Shown here: in pieces, positions 17,843-26,521 of the stretch | Layout of the letters: the number at the start of each line of letters is the position of its first letter | How positions within the stretch are numbered: the stretch's first letter is position 1 | Assembly (NCBI RefSeq): GCF_000745015.1 | Contig: NZ_JQNA01000002.1 | Coordinates: forward strand, 6,200,001-6,264,000 | Direction: 5' to 3' | Length of the DNA: 64,000 nt | Source of the DNA: Burkholderia sp. 9120 | GTDB taxonomy: Bacteria; Pseudomonadota; Gammaproteobacteria; Burkholderiales; Burkholderiaceae | The notes under the pieces: model-generated | The model's input: the letters and a program-made list of their open reading frames with translations, nothing else | What the model was told of the DNA's origin: nothing | The model's database searches: none | Position numbers and translations under genes: made by a program

Positions 17843-19465
17843 ATGTTCAGCAAGATCAAGGTCGCATCCGGCCTGTTGTGTGTTCTGGCCGCGTTCTGCG
17901 GTTTTCAGCTGGTTACGGTGGGATTGGGGTTCTGGTCGCTCACGCGTACTCATGACGACGTCGGCGATTTGTCGAATATCGCGTTGAAGCAGGTCGACGC
18001 GGTCAATGAAACGACCCAGCATCTGATGGATGCGCGAATCAACCTGTCGCGCGCCGGTACGCGCATGGTGCGCGGCGGCGGCGAGCCGGCCGACATCGTG
18101 CAGCACGCCCGCGAACAGCTCACGGTCGCCGATCAGTCTTTCGCCGCTTTCATGAGCGCCGAAAAGACCAGCGACGAGAACAGCGCGCGCGCCGCCGCGC
18201 TCGCCGACCGGTATAAAAAGCTCCACGACGCGCTCGCGGAGCTCGTGCAGTTCCTCGATGGCAACAACATTCAGGCGTTCCTCGATCAGCCGACCCAGTC
18301 GTTCCAGGACGCTTACCTCGTCGAGTCGCATAACTTCGTGCAATTCGGCAATGCCGCCAGCCGTGCATCGCTCGATTCGATCGACACGCGCATGGCCATG
18401 TTTCGCGGCGTGAGCATCGCGATTCTGGTGCTGCTGGTGGTCGGCACCGCCGCCGTCTATGCGGCGCTGCGCCGGGGCGTGGTGGCGCCGCTGGAAGAAG
18501 CGGGCCGTCACTTCGACCGTATTGCGCTGGGTCGCCTCGACCAGCCGATCGCGTCGCGCGGCACCAACGAAATCGGCCGTCTGTTCTCGGGCCTCGCGAA
18601 GATGCAGGCGAGCGTCGCGCGCACCGTGCAGACCGTGCGCGAATCCGCCGACTCGATTCACCTCGGCGCCGACGAAATCGCGACCGGCAACGCCGATCTG
18701 TCGGCGCGCACTGAAAACCAGGCCGCCTCGCTGGAAGAAACCGCGTCGAGCATGGAAGAGCTGACGGCTACGGTTCGCCAGAATGCCGATCACGCCCGCG
18801 AAGCGAACTCGCTGGCCGAAACCGCGCTGGAGGCGACCTCGCGCGGCAGCGAAGTGGTCAACCAGGTGGTCGACAAGATGCGCGGCATTGCGCAGAGCTC
18901 GGACAAGATCGCGGAAATCATTTCGGTGATCGACGGCATTGCGTTCCAGACCAACATCCTCGCGCTGAATGCGGCCGTGGAAGCGGCGCGCGCGGGCGAG
19001 CAGGGCCGTGGTTTTGCGGTGGTGGCCGGCGAAGTGCGTGGCCTCGCTCAGCGCAGCGCGCAGTCGGCGAAGGAAATCAAGACGCTGATCAGCGAATCGG
19101 TCGCCGAGATTCAGGGCGGGTCGACGCTGGTCGAGCATGCCGGCGAGGCAATGAGCAACGTGTCCGCGTCGATCTCGCGTGTTACGCAGATGATGGCGGA
19201 AATCAGTGCGTCGTCGCTCGAGCAGAGCACGGGGATTGAGCAGGTCAACCAGGCGGTCGTGCAGATGGATGAGATGACGCAGCAGAACGCGGCGCTGGTC
19301 GAACAGGCTGCGGCAGCAGCAGCTTCGCTGCATCAGCAGACGCAGCAATTGAAGCAGGCCGTTTCTGTGTTCGAAATTTCGGAAACTGTGTTGCGCACGC
19401 AACATTTCGACGACGTGCGCGGGCAAACCGGCGGAATGGCGTTGTCTGGCATGCGCGCAATTTAA
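17843..19465 (+). CDS. Methyl-accepting chemotaxis protein (four-helix-bundle type)
   Basis: A 540-residue inner-membrane chemoreceptor. TM1 is at about residues 10-32 and TM2 at about 190-212, enclosing a ~155-residue periplasmic ligand-binding domain of Tar-like helical type (QVDAVNETTQHLMDARINLSRAGTRM). A HAMP domain follows, then the cytoplasmic signalling domain with the highly conserved hairpin [20 protein letters not shown]. No CheR-tethering NWETF-type pentapeptide is at the C-terminus. ATG 17843 with AGGTG upstream is preferred over the GTG three codons earlier. Ligand unknown. Confidence 0.95.
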   Translation: MFSKIKVASGLLCVLAAFCGFQLVTVGLGFWSLTRTHDDVGDLSNIALKQVDAVNETTQHLMDARINLSRAGTRMVRGGGEPADIVQHAREQLTVADQSFAAFMSAEKTSDENSARAAALADRYKKLHDALAELVQFLDGNNIQAFLDQPTQSFQDAYLVESHNFVQFGNAASRASLDSIDTRMAMFRGVSIAILVLLVVGTAAVYAALRRGVVAPLEEAGRHFDRIALGRLDQPIASRGTNEIGRLFSGLAKMQASVARTVQTVRESADSIHLGADEIATGNADLSARTENQAASLEETASSMEELTATVRQNADHAREANSLAETALEATSRGSEVVNQVVDKMRGIAQSSDKIAEIISVIDGIAFQTNILALNAAVEAARAGEQGRGFAVVAGEVRGLAQRSAQSAKEIKTLISESVAEIQGGSTLVEHAGEAMSNVSASISRVTQMMAEISASSLEQSTGIEQVNQAVVQMDEMTQQNAALVEQAAAAAASLHQQTQQLKQAVSVFEISETVLRTQHFDDVRGQTGGMALSGMRAI

Positions 19466-19512
19466 GCGTCGCAGCGCTCAGAAGCGCTTAAAAAGAAAGC
19501 ATCAGACAAAAG

Positions 19513-19540
19513 AAAATGGCCCGCCGAAGCGGGCCATTTT
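19513..19540. terminator. Bidirectional terminator between chemoreceptor and cold-shock genes
   Basis: A perfect 12-bp stem AAAATGGCCCGC / GCGGGCCATTTT with a CGAA tetraloop. T-rich on both sides, between convergent genes. Confidence 0.88.
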
Positions 19541-19586
19541 GCATCAGACGCAAGCGCCTAAGGGTGCCTCAAGTACCTGAAGGTAC

Positions 19587-19790
19587 TTAGGCCGGCTGGA
19601 TGTTCGCAGCCTGCTTGCCCTTCGGGCCTTGCTTAACTTCAAACGTCACTTTCTGGTTTTCCTGCAGGGACTTGAAGCCGCTGCCTTGAACTTCCGAAAA
19701 GTGAGCAAACAGGTCTTCGCCGCCGTCGTCCGGCGTGATGAAGCCAAAGCCCTTTGCATCGTTAAACCACTTCACAGTACCTGTTGCCAT
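19587..19790 (-). CDS. Cold-shock protein (CspA family)
   Basis: A 67-residue single-domain nucleic-acid-binding OB-fold protein. RNP1 (KGFGFI) and RNP2 (LFAHF) motifs are both present, starting [18 protein letters not shown]. It acts as an RNA chaperone and transcription antiterminator. The frame is open ten codons further upstream, but the family start is MATGTVKW. The ~200-bp upstream region would give the long leader usual for cold-shock genes; no specific element is claimed. Confidence 0.96.
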   Translation of the reverse strand: MATGTVKWFNDAKGFGFITPDDGGEDLFAHFSEVQGSGFKSLQENQKVTFEVKQGPKGKQAANIQPA

Positions 19791-20008
19791 TTTTGATCCA
19801 ATAAATGTTGTGTGTTGCATTCGCGACCGCTATTTCTCAACGTGAGATCGAGCGCGAAGTACGAGTTGTATCACGTCTTTATGATGGACGCCAATCAACC
19901 AGTATTCGGGTATTCCCCCGCTCGGGCCCTTTTGAGGCCTGAAAAGCATTTTTAAGAGGGCTCCGCCCGGTAGGGTAAACTGTTTGTATTACTCTTCCAG
20001 GAAAAACA

Positions 20009-20284
20009 TTGACACATTATTTGCAGGAAGAACTTACGTCGTTCTGGAGTCGTTTGACCCCCTATCTGGCGATATTGGAGTCTAAATCCCCTCAAGAAGA
20101 CGCTCCGGACCCGATCGGTCGCATCACCGTGGATGCCGAAGACCGTCAGGCTTTCGCCCTCCACACGACTGATAAAAAGCCGCTCGGCGACACGTCGGAT
20201 ACCCCCACCGGACACAGCGCAACTTATATGCGTTTCAAATCAGCCGACAGCGGCTGGGGTCCTTGGGAACGCGAAGAGTATTGA
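20009..20284 (+). CDS. Small hypothetical protein, 91 aa (TTG start)
   Basis: The reading frame begins at a TTG with AGGAAAAA a few bases upstream, a plausible ribosome site. The product is acidic and hydrophilic, with no signal peptide or membrane segment. It ends in an aromatic/charged tail (SGWGPWEREEY). It is divergent from the cold-shock gene. I recognise no family. The GC pattern at third positions fits coding sequence. Confidence 0.62.
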   Translation: MTHYLQEELTSFWSRLTPYLAILESKSPQEDAPDPIGRITVDAEDRQAFALHTTDKKPLGDTSDTPTGHSATYMRFKSADSGWGPWEREEY

Positions 20285-20337
20285 TCGACCGGGCGGTCGG
20301 CTCATGGGCCGATGCCCGGCAAGACGCTAACCGCCGC

Positions 20338-21447
20338 TCAGGCCGGCAACGCGTCGTAGGCGGTGGCGAGGTGGTAGGGCGTGGTCGACGGCATGTCGGC
20401 GCGCGCCACGTCGCCAGCCGCCGTTTTGCACTCGAACCAGCCTTGCGGACGCAGAAAGCGTTGCTGGAACAGCGTGATTTGCCGTGGCAGCGCGGCGCGC
20501 ACCGCCGGGTCATCGTGACTCGCGAGCGCACGCAGATATTCCGTTTGAGCCCAGATCCGTTGGGTGGCGTCCTTGATGCCGCCGGTTTCGTCGAGCGAGG
20601 CGCACACGCCGCCGGTTTCCTCGTCCACACCGTTTTGCTGCGCAAACGCGAACGCGCGCGGCAACGCTTCGGCAAGACTCGAACCTTCGAACAGCCCTCC
20701 CGCCTGCTTGACCAGCCAGAACCATTCGAACTGGTGGCCGGGTTCCAGACGGTTGTCTGCCGTGCCGATCGGCAATTCGGCGACGCAACCGGTGGGCTCG
20801 TGCACGAAGTGCCGCGCGATCCCGCCGGCGAGGCGTCGCAATGCGGCGTCGAACGCGTTGTCACGGGTTGCTTCGCGGGCGGCGAGCCAGGCTTCGGTCA
20901 AATGCATCAGCGGATTCTGGATCGGCGTGCCCGTCACGCTTGCGAAGTCGGCGGTGAGCGCGGCGTTGAACAGATCGCCCTCAGCGGCGAAGTTCGACTG
21001 GATCAGCGCCGACGTGCGATGCACGGCTTCCAGCGCGTCACGATTGCCCGAACGTCGGCCGAATTCGGCGCAGGCGAACACGACGAACGCGTGCGTGTAC
21101 AGGTCTTTGGTCGTGTCGAGCGGCGCGCCTTGCGCGTCGACGCTGTAGAACCATCCACCGTGGCGCGTGTCCTGAAAGGTGTGCATCAGCGAGTCGAACA
21201 GCACTTGCGCATGAGCCGCGTCGCCGGCTTGCGAGAACACGAACAGTTGTCGCGCGCATGCCATTGCCCGGTAGCGTTCGGCGGGCATGGGCTGGTGATG
21301 CTCGGCGCTGACCGCTTCGTACGGCAGTTTCAGCGCGGTGTTGAAACCCGCTCCGCGCCACAGGGGCAGCACCACGCTTGTGAAGTGATCGCGTAGCGCG
21401 GTGGCGAGGGCGCTCGTCGAAGCGGCGGAAGGGTTCATGCTCTGCAT
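20338..21447 (-). CDS. AGE-family (N-acylglucosamine 2-epimerase-like) sugar isomerase/epimerase
   Basis: About 369 residues of (alpha/alpha)6-barrel type. Typical AGE/YihS/mannose-isomerase blocks are PAERYRAMACARQLFVFS, GGWFYSVDAQGAPLDTTKDLYTHAFVVFA, NPLMHLTEAWLAA and the catalytic-His region LEPGHQFEWFWLVKQAG. The family interconverts mannose/fructose/glucose or epimerises N-acyl-hexosamines; the substrate is not decidable here. Start is uncertain: ATG 21447 and ATG 21438 are both possible and neither has a strong ribosome site. The frame is open further upstream without family similarity. Confidence 0.84.
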   Translation of the reverse strand: MQSMNPSAASTSALATALRDHFTSVVLPLWRGAGFNTALKLPYEAVSAEHHQPMPAERYRAMACARQLFVFSQAGDAAHAQVLFDSLMHTFQDTRHGGWFYSVDAQGAPLDTTKDLYTHAFVVFACAEFGRRSGNRDALEAVHRTSALIQSNFAAEGDLFNAALTADFASVTGTPIQNPLMHLTEAWLAAREATRDNAFDAALRRLAGGIARHFVHEPTGCVAELPIGTADNRLEPGHQFEWFWLVKQAGGLFEGSSLAEALPRAFAFAQQNGVDEETGGVCASLDETGGIKDATQRIWAQTEYLRALASHDDPAVRAALPRQITLFQQRFLRPQGWFECKTAAGDVARADMPSTTPYHLATAYDALPA

Positions 21448-21686
21448 AGTCGTTCGGTTGGTCAAACACGGTATGTCGAAGCGTCTGCGGACTCCGGCCA
21501 CTGTCTGGAATGCGCCGCAGTGCGACGCACTGCGGCGGCGTGGCGGCCGGCAAACCGGCGGGTGAGCGCGGATGCTACCCGGTTTCCTGATCTGCGGTTC
21601 GAAATCGGCATGGCCTCGGTCGACGCGCTCCACTCCGTTCCGCACGACGGCGGCCGCCGCAACGTGCGGCTTAGGATAAAGCAAAC

Positions 21687-21710
21687 GGGTCGCGTTTGGC
21701 ACTGCGACCC
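21687..21710 (+). other. Leader hairpin upstream of mgtC-like gene
   Basis: A perfect 7-bp stem GGGTCGC / GCGACCC with a 10-nt loop, 46 bp upstream of the gene start. mgtC-type genes in other bacteria are controlled in their leaders, but no riboswitch fold is recognised here. Confidence 0.35.
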
Positions 21711-21755
21711 AGGAGCTGACATCACTCCAAATATTTCCGATAAGGAGGAAAAATC

Positions 21756-22442
21756 ATGTTGGGGAATCTCGAACTCATCTTGCGTCTGGTGCTCGCCGCT
21801 GCGCTCGGCAGCGTGATCGGCTTTGAGCGTGAACGGCTTTCATGGGCCGCCGGGCTGCGTACGCACATGCTGGTCTGCGTCGGGTCGACGCTCATCATGA
21901 TCGTGTCGGCCTATGGGTTTGCCGAAGTGCTCACTGGCGATCACGTCGTACTCGATCCTTCGCGGATGGCCGCTCAGGTGGTGTCGGGCATTGGCTTTCT
22001 CGGCGCGGGCTCGATCCTGTTGCGCGGCGAGATCGTGCGCGGGTTGACCACGGCGGCGAGCTTGTGGTCGGTCGCGGCGATCGGGTTGGCGGTCGGCGGC
22101 GGGCTGTACACGGCGTCGATCGCGGCGACCATCATCATTCTGATCATCCTCGCGGGCATCAAGCCGCTCGAGCGCCGTTTCATCACGGTCAAACAACGGC
22201 GCCAACTGACGATGATCGTCGAGCGCGGCGCCATGACGTTCCATTCGCTGCACGACGAACTGGGCGCCGCGAGCCCGCGCGTCAAGCAGTTCGTGATGCA
22301 GCAAAGCGACGACGCGCCCGAGTGCGACGAGGTCATGATCACGCTGCATCGGGTGTCGAATGTGGAATACGAGGCGATCTGCGCGCGCTTGCGTCAACTG
22401 CATGGCGTCAAGCAGTTCCGGCAGGACGAGGCATCGTCTTAA
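21756..22442 (+). CDS. MgtC/SapB-family inner-membrane protein
   Basis: A 228-residue protein. The N-terminal 140 residues hold four to five membrane helices with family signatures ALGSVIGFERE, AGLRTHMLVCVGSTLIMIVS, VSGIGFLGAGSIL and VRGLTTAASLWSVAAIGLAVG. A cytosolic C-terminal domain of about 85 residues (ACT-like) follows. MgtC proteins modulate Mg2+ homeostasis and, in pathogens, F-type ATPase and intracellular survival. AAGGAGG immediately upstream fixes the start. No mgtA/B transporter is adjacent. Confidence 0.92.
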   Translation: MLGNLELILRLVLAAALGSVIGFERERLSWAAGLRTHMLVCVGSTLIMIVSAYGFAEVLTGDHVVLDPSRMAAQVVSGIGFLGAGSILLRGEIVRGLTTAASLWSVAAIGLAVGGGLYTASIAATIIILIILAGIKPLERRFITVKQRRQLTMIVERGAMTFHSLHDELGAASPRVKQFVMQQSDDAPECDEVMITLHRVSNVEYEAICARLRQLHGVKQFRQDEASS

Positions 22443-22574
22443 AAAGCCGAAAATCGTCGGCGAATGGCTTCGGCTGGGGCGGGCGGCCATGCGACAATGC
22501 GGTCTCAAAAATTCCAACGGCATTGACGAGCGGTGCTCGGCGCCCGCTTTCCGGCGACGACCGCTTTTTTCTCT

Positions 22575-24098
22575 ATGGCAGATTCCGTAGCATCCACGCA
22601 GTCCCGGCCTTCGCGCGCCGCTTCGAAGAAGCGACGCCAGGCCACCGTCTCGACCGAAACCGAAAACAAGCTGGCGCGCGCCGCGCGCTCGGCACAACGG
22701 CTCGCGCAACTGAGCGATGCCGCCCGCGACGACAGCACGCTTGACCTGTTCCCCGACGATCCCACCCGCGCGACGCTGGAAGCGATGAATATCGACGTCC
22801 GGCAAGGCACGCTGCATGGTTTCGAATTACCCGATGTGGTGTTGGCCGCGGTCGGCGTGATCGATGCCGGCGACGGCGCGCTGCCGGACGCGCGGTCGGC
22901 GCGTCGTGCGCCGCGCGCCGCGAAGGCCGACGAGCCGACGCCGGTCAACGCGGTGTTGAGCGGGCTGGATATGGAGCCTTGGGACGCGGCGAGTTCGTCG
23001 GCGGCTGATCTGGCGTTCGGGGACGTGACGCCGAAGGAGCGGACTGCCGCGGATGAGACGTTGGCGACGTCGACATCGACATCGTCGCGCGATACGGCGA
23101 CGCCGCTGACGCCTGCGATGGCGGCGGCGACGGTGGCGCGCAGCGTGACCGCGCTGCGCCAGGCGAGTGCGACGGGTGCCACGTCGATGGATGATTCGGC
23201 GACGGCATCGACCTCTGGTGGCGTGAAGACGCCGCCGCGATTCGCTGCGACGTTTGCCAAGGCGACGACGGCTTCGCGGGACGTGGAACGTGCGGCGGGT
23301 GTGGCCGCTGATGCGAATACTCGCGCCGCGAGCGCAGCTTCCGATGCGACCATGCGCGCGAGCGACGGCGTCGCGGCAGATGCGAACACGGGCGTGGTTG
23401 CAGGCACGGACATCGGCGCCACTGCCGGCGCGAACACGGGCAAAACCACCGACACGAATGCCGCCGCGACCATCGGCGCGAACGAGTCGAACGAGTCGAA
23501 CGAGCCAAGCGATCGACTCACACCACAATCGGTTGCAGCGTCCGCCGGGCCGAAACCAGGCGTCAATCCGTCGCTGACCGTCGCTGGCTCCGCCAACGCC
23601 GCGTTCGCCGAGCCCTGGCGGGAAGCGCGCCGCGCCGAAGCTGCCGCAGCTGCGCTGCGCGCCGCGCCGGAGCTCGATCGCGCACGAGCGACCGCCTTCG
23701 CCGATACCGTCGATGCGCTATACGGCGTGATCGCCGATCAGCGCCGCGCGGCAAGCGATCACTCGCGTCGCATGAAATGGCTGCTGCCGATCGTGGTGGG
23801 CGCCTTGCTGGTGACTGTGGCCATCGGCATTACGCAGACTTTGCTGTTGATGCGCCTCACGCGCGAAACCACCGCCCAACAGCATCGCATCGAACAGTTG
23901 ATGCAGAACCAGCAGGCGGCCATGACCAGCCTGCTCGATACGCACATGGCGATGGCCGACGCAGCTGCGGCGAATGCCAATGCCGCCGCTGCGGCCGCGT
24001 CCACCACGCCTCAGCAAGCTGCCGCTACACCGCCGCACAGCAAGCGTGCTGCGCGCGCGCAGCACGCGCACAAGCCGAAAGCCTCCAACTCGCACTGA
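22575..24098 (+). CDS. Low-complexity Ala/Thr-rich membrane-anchored hypothetical protein
   Basis: About 507 residues from ATG 22575; an upstream start in the same frame is possible since no clear ribosome site is seen. Residues 1-120 are charged (KKRRQATVSTETENKLARAARSAQ). Residues 130-340 are a repetitive Ala/Thr/Asp/Asn-rich region with loose tandem units such as ADANTRAAS and NESNESNEP. A single transmembrane helix lies near 395-418 (WLLPIVVGALLVTVAIGI), followed by a short coiled-coil-like stretch and a basic His/Lys/Ala tail. No family is recognised. It may be a structural or envelope-associated protein. Confidence 0.72.
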   Translation: MADSVASTQSRPSRAASKKRRQATVSTETENKLARAARSAQRLAQLSDAARDDSTLDLFPDDPTRATLEAMNIDVRQGTLHGFELPDVVLAAVGVIDAGDGALPDARSARRAPRAAKADEPTPVNAVLSGLDMEPWDAASSSAADLAFGDVTPKERTAADETLATSTSTSSRDTATPLTPAMAAATVARSVTALRQASATGATSMDDSATASTSGGVKTPPRFAATFAKATTASRDVERAAGVAADANTRAASAASDATMRASDGVAADANTGVVAGTDIGATAGANTGKTTDTNAAATIGANESNESNEPSDRLTPQSVAASAGPKPGVNPSLTVAGSANAAFAEPWREARRAEAAAAALRAAPELDRARATAFADTVDALYGVIADQRRAASDHSRRMKWLLPIVVGALLVTVAIGITQTLLLMRLTRETTAQQHRIEQLMQNQQAAMTSLLDTHMAMADAAAANANAAAAAASTTPQQAAATPPHSKRAARAQHAHKPKASNSH

Positions 24099-24123
24099 AA
24101 CTGAGACTGAGACTGAACGAACA

Positions 24124-24159
24124 CCGCGCCGCGCCAACGTTTCATTGGTCGCGGCGCGG
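24124..24159 (+). terminator. Strong hairpin after the low-complexity gene
   Basis: CCGCGCCGCG pairs with CGCGGCGCGG (10 bp), with an inner CCAA/TTGG extension. No T-run follows, so it could be a terminator helped by other factors or an mRNA 3'-end stabiliser. Confidence 0.5.
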
Positions 24160-24309
24160 GCCGTTTCGACAGCTTGGTCTGGATTTGCGTCTGCTCTTTC
24201 CCCCAAATCTCAAAAAAAGGGACGTTGTCATGATGCGACGCACCATGCCGATCAGATAGGTGACAACGCACCACACCCGAAAAAATGCTGCATCGCACTA
24301 GATTTTGCA

Positions 24310-24348
24310 TAGGGAAAACCCTATAATCATTCTTAAGGGAAAACCCTA
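24310..24348. promoter_or_regulatory. Tandem AGGGAAAACCCTA dyads over the DUF3563 promoter
   Basis: Two near-identical interrupted palindromes, TAGGGAAAACCCTA at 24310-24323 and AAGGGAAAACCCTA at 24335-24348, are 25 bp apart. The first overlaps a perfect -10 (TATAAT, 24322-24327). The same core GGGAAAACCCTA recurs at 62568-62579. This looks like a transcription-factor site; the factor is unknown. Confidence 0.6.
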
Positions 24349-24376
24349 GTCAACGCAGCATCAACCGGGAGTCGCC

Positions 24377-24535
24377 ATGAGCTTCATTTTTGCTTTGTTC
24401 CAAAAGGTCAGCGACCTCTTCGCGTCGCCCCATCTGCCGCTGGATTCGGACTACTCGTACGAAGCGCGCAGCCGCGAAGCGGACCGCGTGCGCCGTGCAC
24501 AGTCCACGTTGTTCGGCGTCAAGCTGAGCGACTAA
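24377..24535 (+). CDS. DUF3563-family small protein, 52 aa
   Basis: A 52-residue gene beginning MSFIFALFQKVSDLF with a hydrophobic N-terminal half, then PLDSDYSYEARSREADRVRRAQ and ending GVKLSD. The LDSDYSYEARSREADRVRR block is recognisable as DUF3563, known mainly from Burkholderiales; function unknown. GGGAG sits eight bases upstream of the ATG. It has its own promoter with two dyads and its own terminator, so it is a monocistronic gene. Confidence 0.85.
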   Translation: MSFIFALFQKVSDLFASPHLPLDSDYSYEARSREADRVRRAQSTLFGVKLSD

Positions 24536-24972
24536 GAGAATCAGGTCGTACCAGCCTGAGCGTGGATTACCGCGCGCGGGCGCGCACTTCGAGTGCGCTG
24601 CATCTTTAGAGCCACTGTTCGCGAAACGCGTACCGTGGCTTTTGTTTTTTGGAGCGACGCCGCAGCGGCTTGCCCGCGTCACCGAATATTTCTGCGCCGA
24701 AATGAATGTAACGGGGGCTGACAGTCTGCTGACGCGTCGCCTGCACGATTCGTCGCGCATGGCTTTGCAGGTGGGAGTCCCACGCGAAATCGCGACCCTT
24801 TCATCGGTCCCTTTCATTGAAATGTGCGCTTACAAGTCCTCACGTCTTCATGCGGTTTGCGCCGCTAAAGTTGGTCTCAAGCGTACGGCGTCTGGTTGGA
24901 GCCTGAAACCTCAGGTCGCGGTTGACCGCACACGGACGCTGGCTTGATACCAAACTTTGATGGGAGGTCACT
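24536..24972. other. Intergenic region between DUF3563 gene and His-rich protein gene
   Basis: The first ~115 bp hold the DUF3563 terminator. The remaining ~320 bp have an open frame (24642-24947) without ribosome site or recognisable protein sequence; I regard it as non-coding. The upstream promoter of the His-rich protein gene must lie here. Confidence 0.4.
24610..24650 (+). terminator. Rho-independent terminator of DUF3563 gene
   Basis: AGCCAC (24610-24615) pairs with GTGGCT (24635-24640), with an inner CGCG/CGCG stem, followed by TTTTGTTTTTT. Confidence 0.75.
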
Positions 24973-25275
24973 ATGAAAACCTTTAACAAGACATCGCGTT
25001 CGATTATTGCGACTCTTCTGGCCGGCGGCGCATTGCTGGCAGCCGGCAGCGCTTTTGCGCAGGAGCGGGTCGTGGTCGAGGGCGGCCCGGGCCCGGTGGT
25101 CTACGGTCAGCCGCACATGATGCCGGTGGGCGTGTCGATCAACATCGGCTGGCACGGCGATCGTTACTACGACGGCCATCGTTACTGGGCGCACGACGAC
25201 TGGATGCGTCATCATCCGCACGACTTCGATCCGCATCACCACGACGACCATCGTCCGCCGCCCCCGCGTTATTAA
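24973..25275 (+). CDS. Secreted histidine-rich small protein
   Basis: A 100-residue protein with a classical signal peptide cleaved near AGSAFA/QERVV. The mature ~70 residues end in a His/Asp/Arg/Pro-rich tail (HHPHDFDPHHHDDHRPPPP) with about 14 histidines and several Tyr/Trp. Such tails can bind Zn2+, Ni2+ or Cu2+ in the periplasm. GGGAGGT precedes the ATG. No metal transporter is adjacent. The role is unknown; metal buffering is a guess from composition. Confidence 0.85.
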   Translation: MKTFNKTSRSIIATLLAGGALLAAGSAFAQERVVVEGGPGPVVYGQPHMMPVGVSINIGWHGDRYYDGHRYWAHDDWMRHHPHDFDPHHHDDHRPPPPRY

Positions 25276-25453
25276 TGCGCTAGCAACGGGCGCGTGACAG
25301 CGCCGCAGACGCGGCGCGAAATCGACAAAGCCGTTCCTTCCTCGCGGAAGACCGGCTTTGTTGCGTTCGGGGCGGCGAACGGACGCGCTGCGCTGCGCTA
25401 TGCTTCAAAGCTTTCATCGACGGTAGCGGGAGAGCGGCGTGGAGAAGGACGTG

Positions 25454-26365
25454 ATGAAGGCAGTGATAGGCGTAGTCGGCACGGGATTGATGGGCGTCGG
25501 TATTGCGACGCAAAGCGCGTTGCATGGACACAGGACGATCGTTCACGACGTCGATCCGGCGCGTCTCGCGAGCGTGGCGCCGAAAGCGGAAGCGGTGCTC
25601 GACGAACTGATCGACGCCGGGCGTATCGATTCGGCCGCTAAACAGGCGGCGCTCGCGCGCATCGAGACGCATGCGCAACTCGACGTGATGGCATCGGCGC
25701 AATTCGTGATCGAGGCCATTCCCGAGGTGCTCGAACTGAAGCATCGGCTGTATGCGGCGCTGGCTCCTTTGCTGGCAAGCGACGCGATTCTTGCGAGCAA
25801 CACGAGCGGTTTTCCGCCCGATCAACTGGTCGCGCCATTGCGGGCGAAAGAGCGCTTTCTGATCGCGCATTTCTGGAATCCGCCGCACATGATTCCGTTG
25901 GTCGAAGTCGTGCCGGGCACCGCGACCGCGCCGGACGTGACGCAGCAGACCGCCGCGTTGATGAGCGCGATCGGCATGGAGCCCGTGGTGCTGGCGAAGG
26001 CGATTCCCGGTTTCGTCGGCAATCGCTTGCAGTTCGCGGTGTTGCGCGAGGCGTTGAATATCGTCCGTTCAGGCGCGGCCACGGCGGATGTGGTCGATCG
26101 CGTGATGAAGGCGTCGCTCGGCCGACGTTGGGGAATCGTCGGGCCACTGGAGGGCGCGGACATGGGTGGGCTCGACACGTTCCTCGATATCGCCTCGCAT
26201 CTGATGCCGGAGCTGGCCAAAGACGAAGACGTGCTGGATCTGCTGCGGCAACAGGTGGACGCCGGCCGAGTCGGTGTGCGCAGCGGCGCGGGGTTTTATG
26301 AGTGGGACGAGGCGCATTTGGCGCACGTTAAGGCGGGGCGCAAGCGGTTGATTAGCCGCGGGTAG
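25454..26365 (+). CDS. 3-hydroxyacyl-CoA dehydrogenase family protein
   Basis: A 303-residue NAD-dependent dehydrogenase. N-terminal Rossmann fold with GTGLMGVGIA and the acidic HDVD end of strand 2. It continues with FVIEAIPEVLELKHRLYAAL, SNTSGFPPDQL and the catalytic HFWNPPHMIPLVEVV, then an all-helical C-terminal domain (GFVGNRLQFAVLREALNIV). These are FadB-C-half / 3-hydroxybutyryl-CoA or carnitine dehydrogenase features. ATG 25454 (MKAVIGVVG) is chosen with GAAGGAC upstream. It is a single gene without other beta-oxidation genes nearby. Confidence 0.88.
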   Translation: MKAVIGVVGTGLMGVGIATQSALHGHRTIVHDVDPARLASVAPKAEAVLDELIDAGRIDSAAKQAALARIETHAQLDVMASAQFVIEAIPEVLELKHRLYAALAPLLASDAILASNTSGFPPDQLVAPLRAKERFLIAHFWNPPHMIPLVEVVPGTATAPDVTQQTAALMSAIGMEPVVLAKAIPGFVGNRLQFAVLREALNIVRSGAATADVVDRVMKASLGRRWGIVGPLEGADMGGLDTFLDIASHLMPELAKDEDVLDLLRQQVDAGRVGVRSGAGFYEWDEAHLAHVKAGRKRLISRG

Positions 26366-26521
26366 TGCCGCGGTAAATGGTCGGCGGGTGGGTGGCGTCG
26401 CCGACCACGACGACGTAACGGACCTCAATGGAAATTTGACTGCGGTGGAAGCCAGGTATGGCGTCTCGTTTCCGCTCTCCGATTGCAAAGTTGACAATCG
26501 AGGGTGGAACAAGCTTCGCAA

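Noticed and set aside
17666..19426. 586-residue open frame opposite the first chemoreceptor
   Set aside because: Antisense to a clear chemoreceptor; composition typical of GC-rich mirror frames.
24642..24947. 101-codon open frame after the DUF3563 terminator
   Set aside because: Starts inside the terminator T-tract, has no ribosome site and no family-like sequence.
26378..26407. 9-bp hairpin TGGTCGGCG/CGCCGACCA between the hydroxyacyl-CoA dehydrogenase and hipA
   Set aside because: No T-run in either direction and a 12-nt loop; could be chance in GC-rich DNA.
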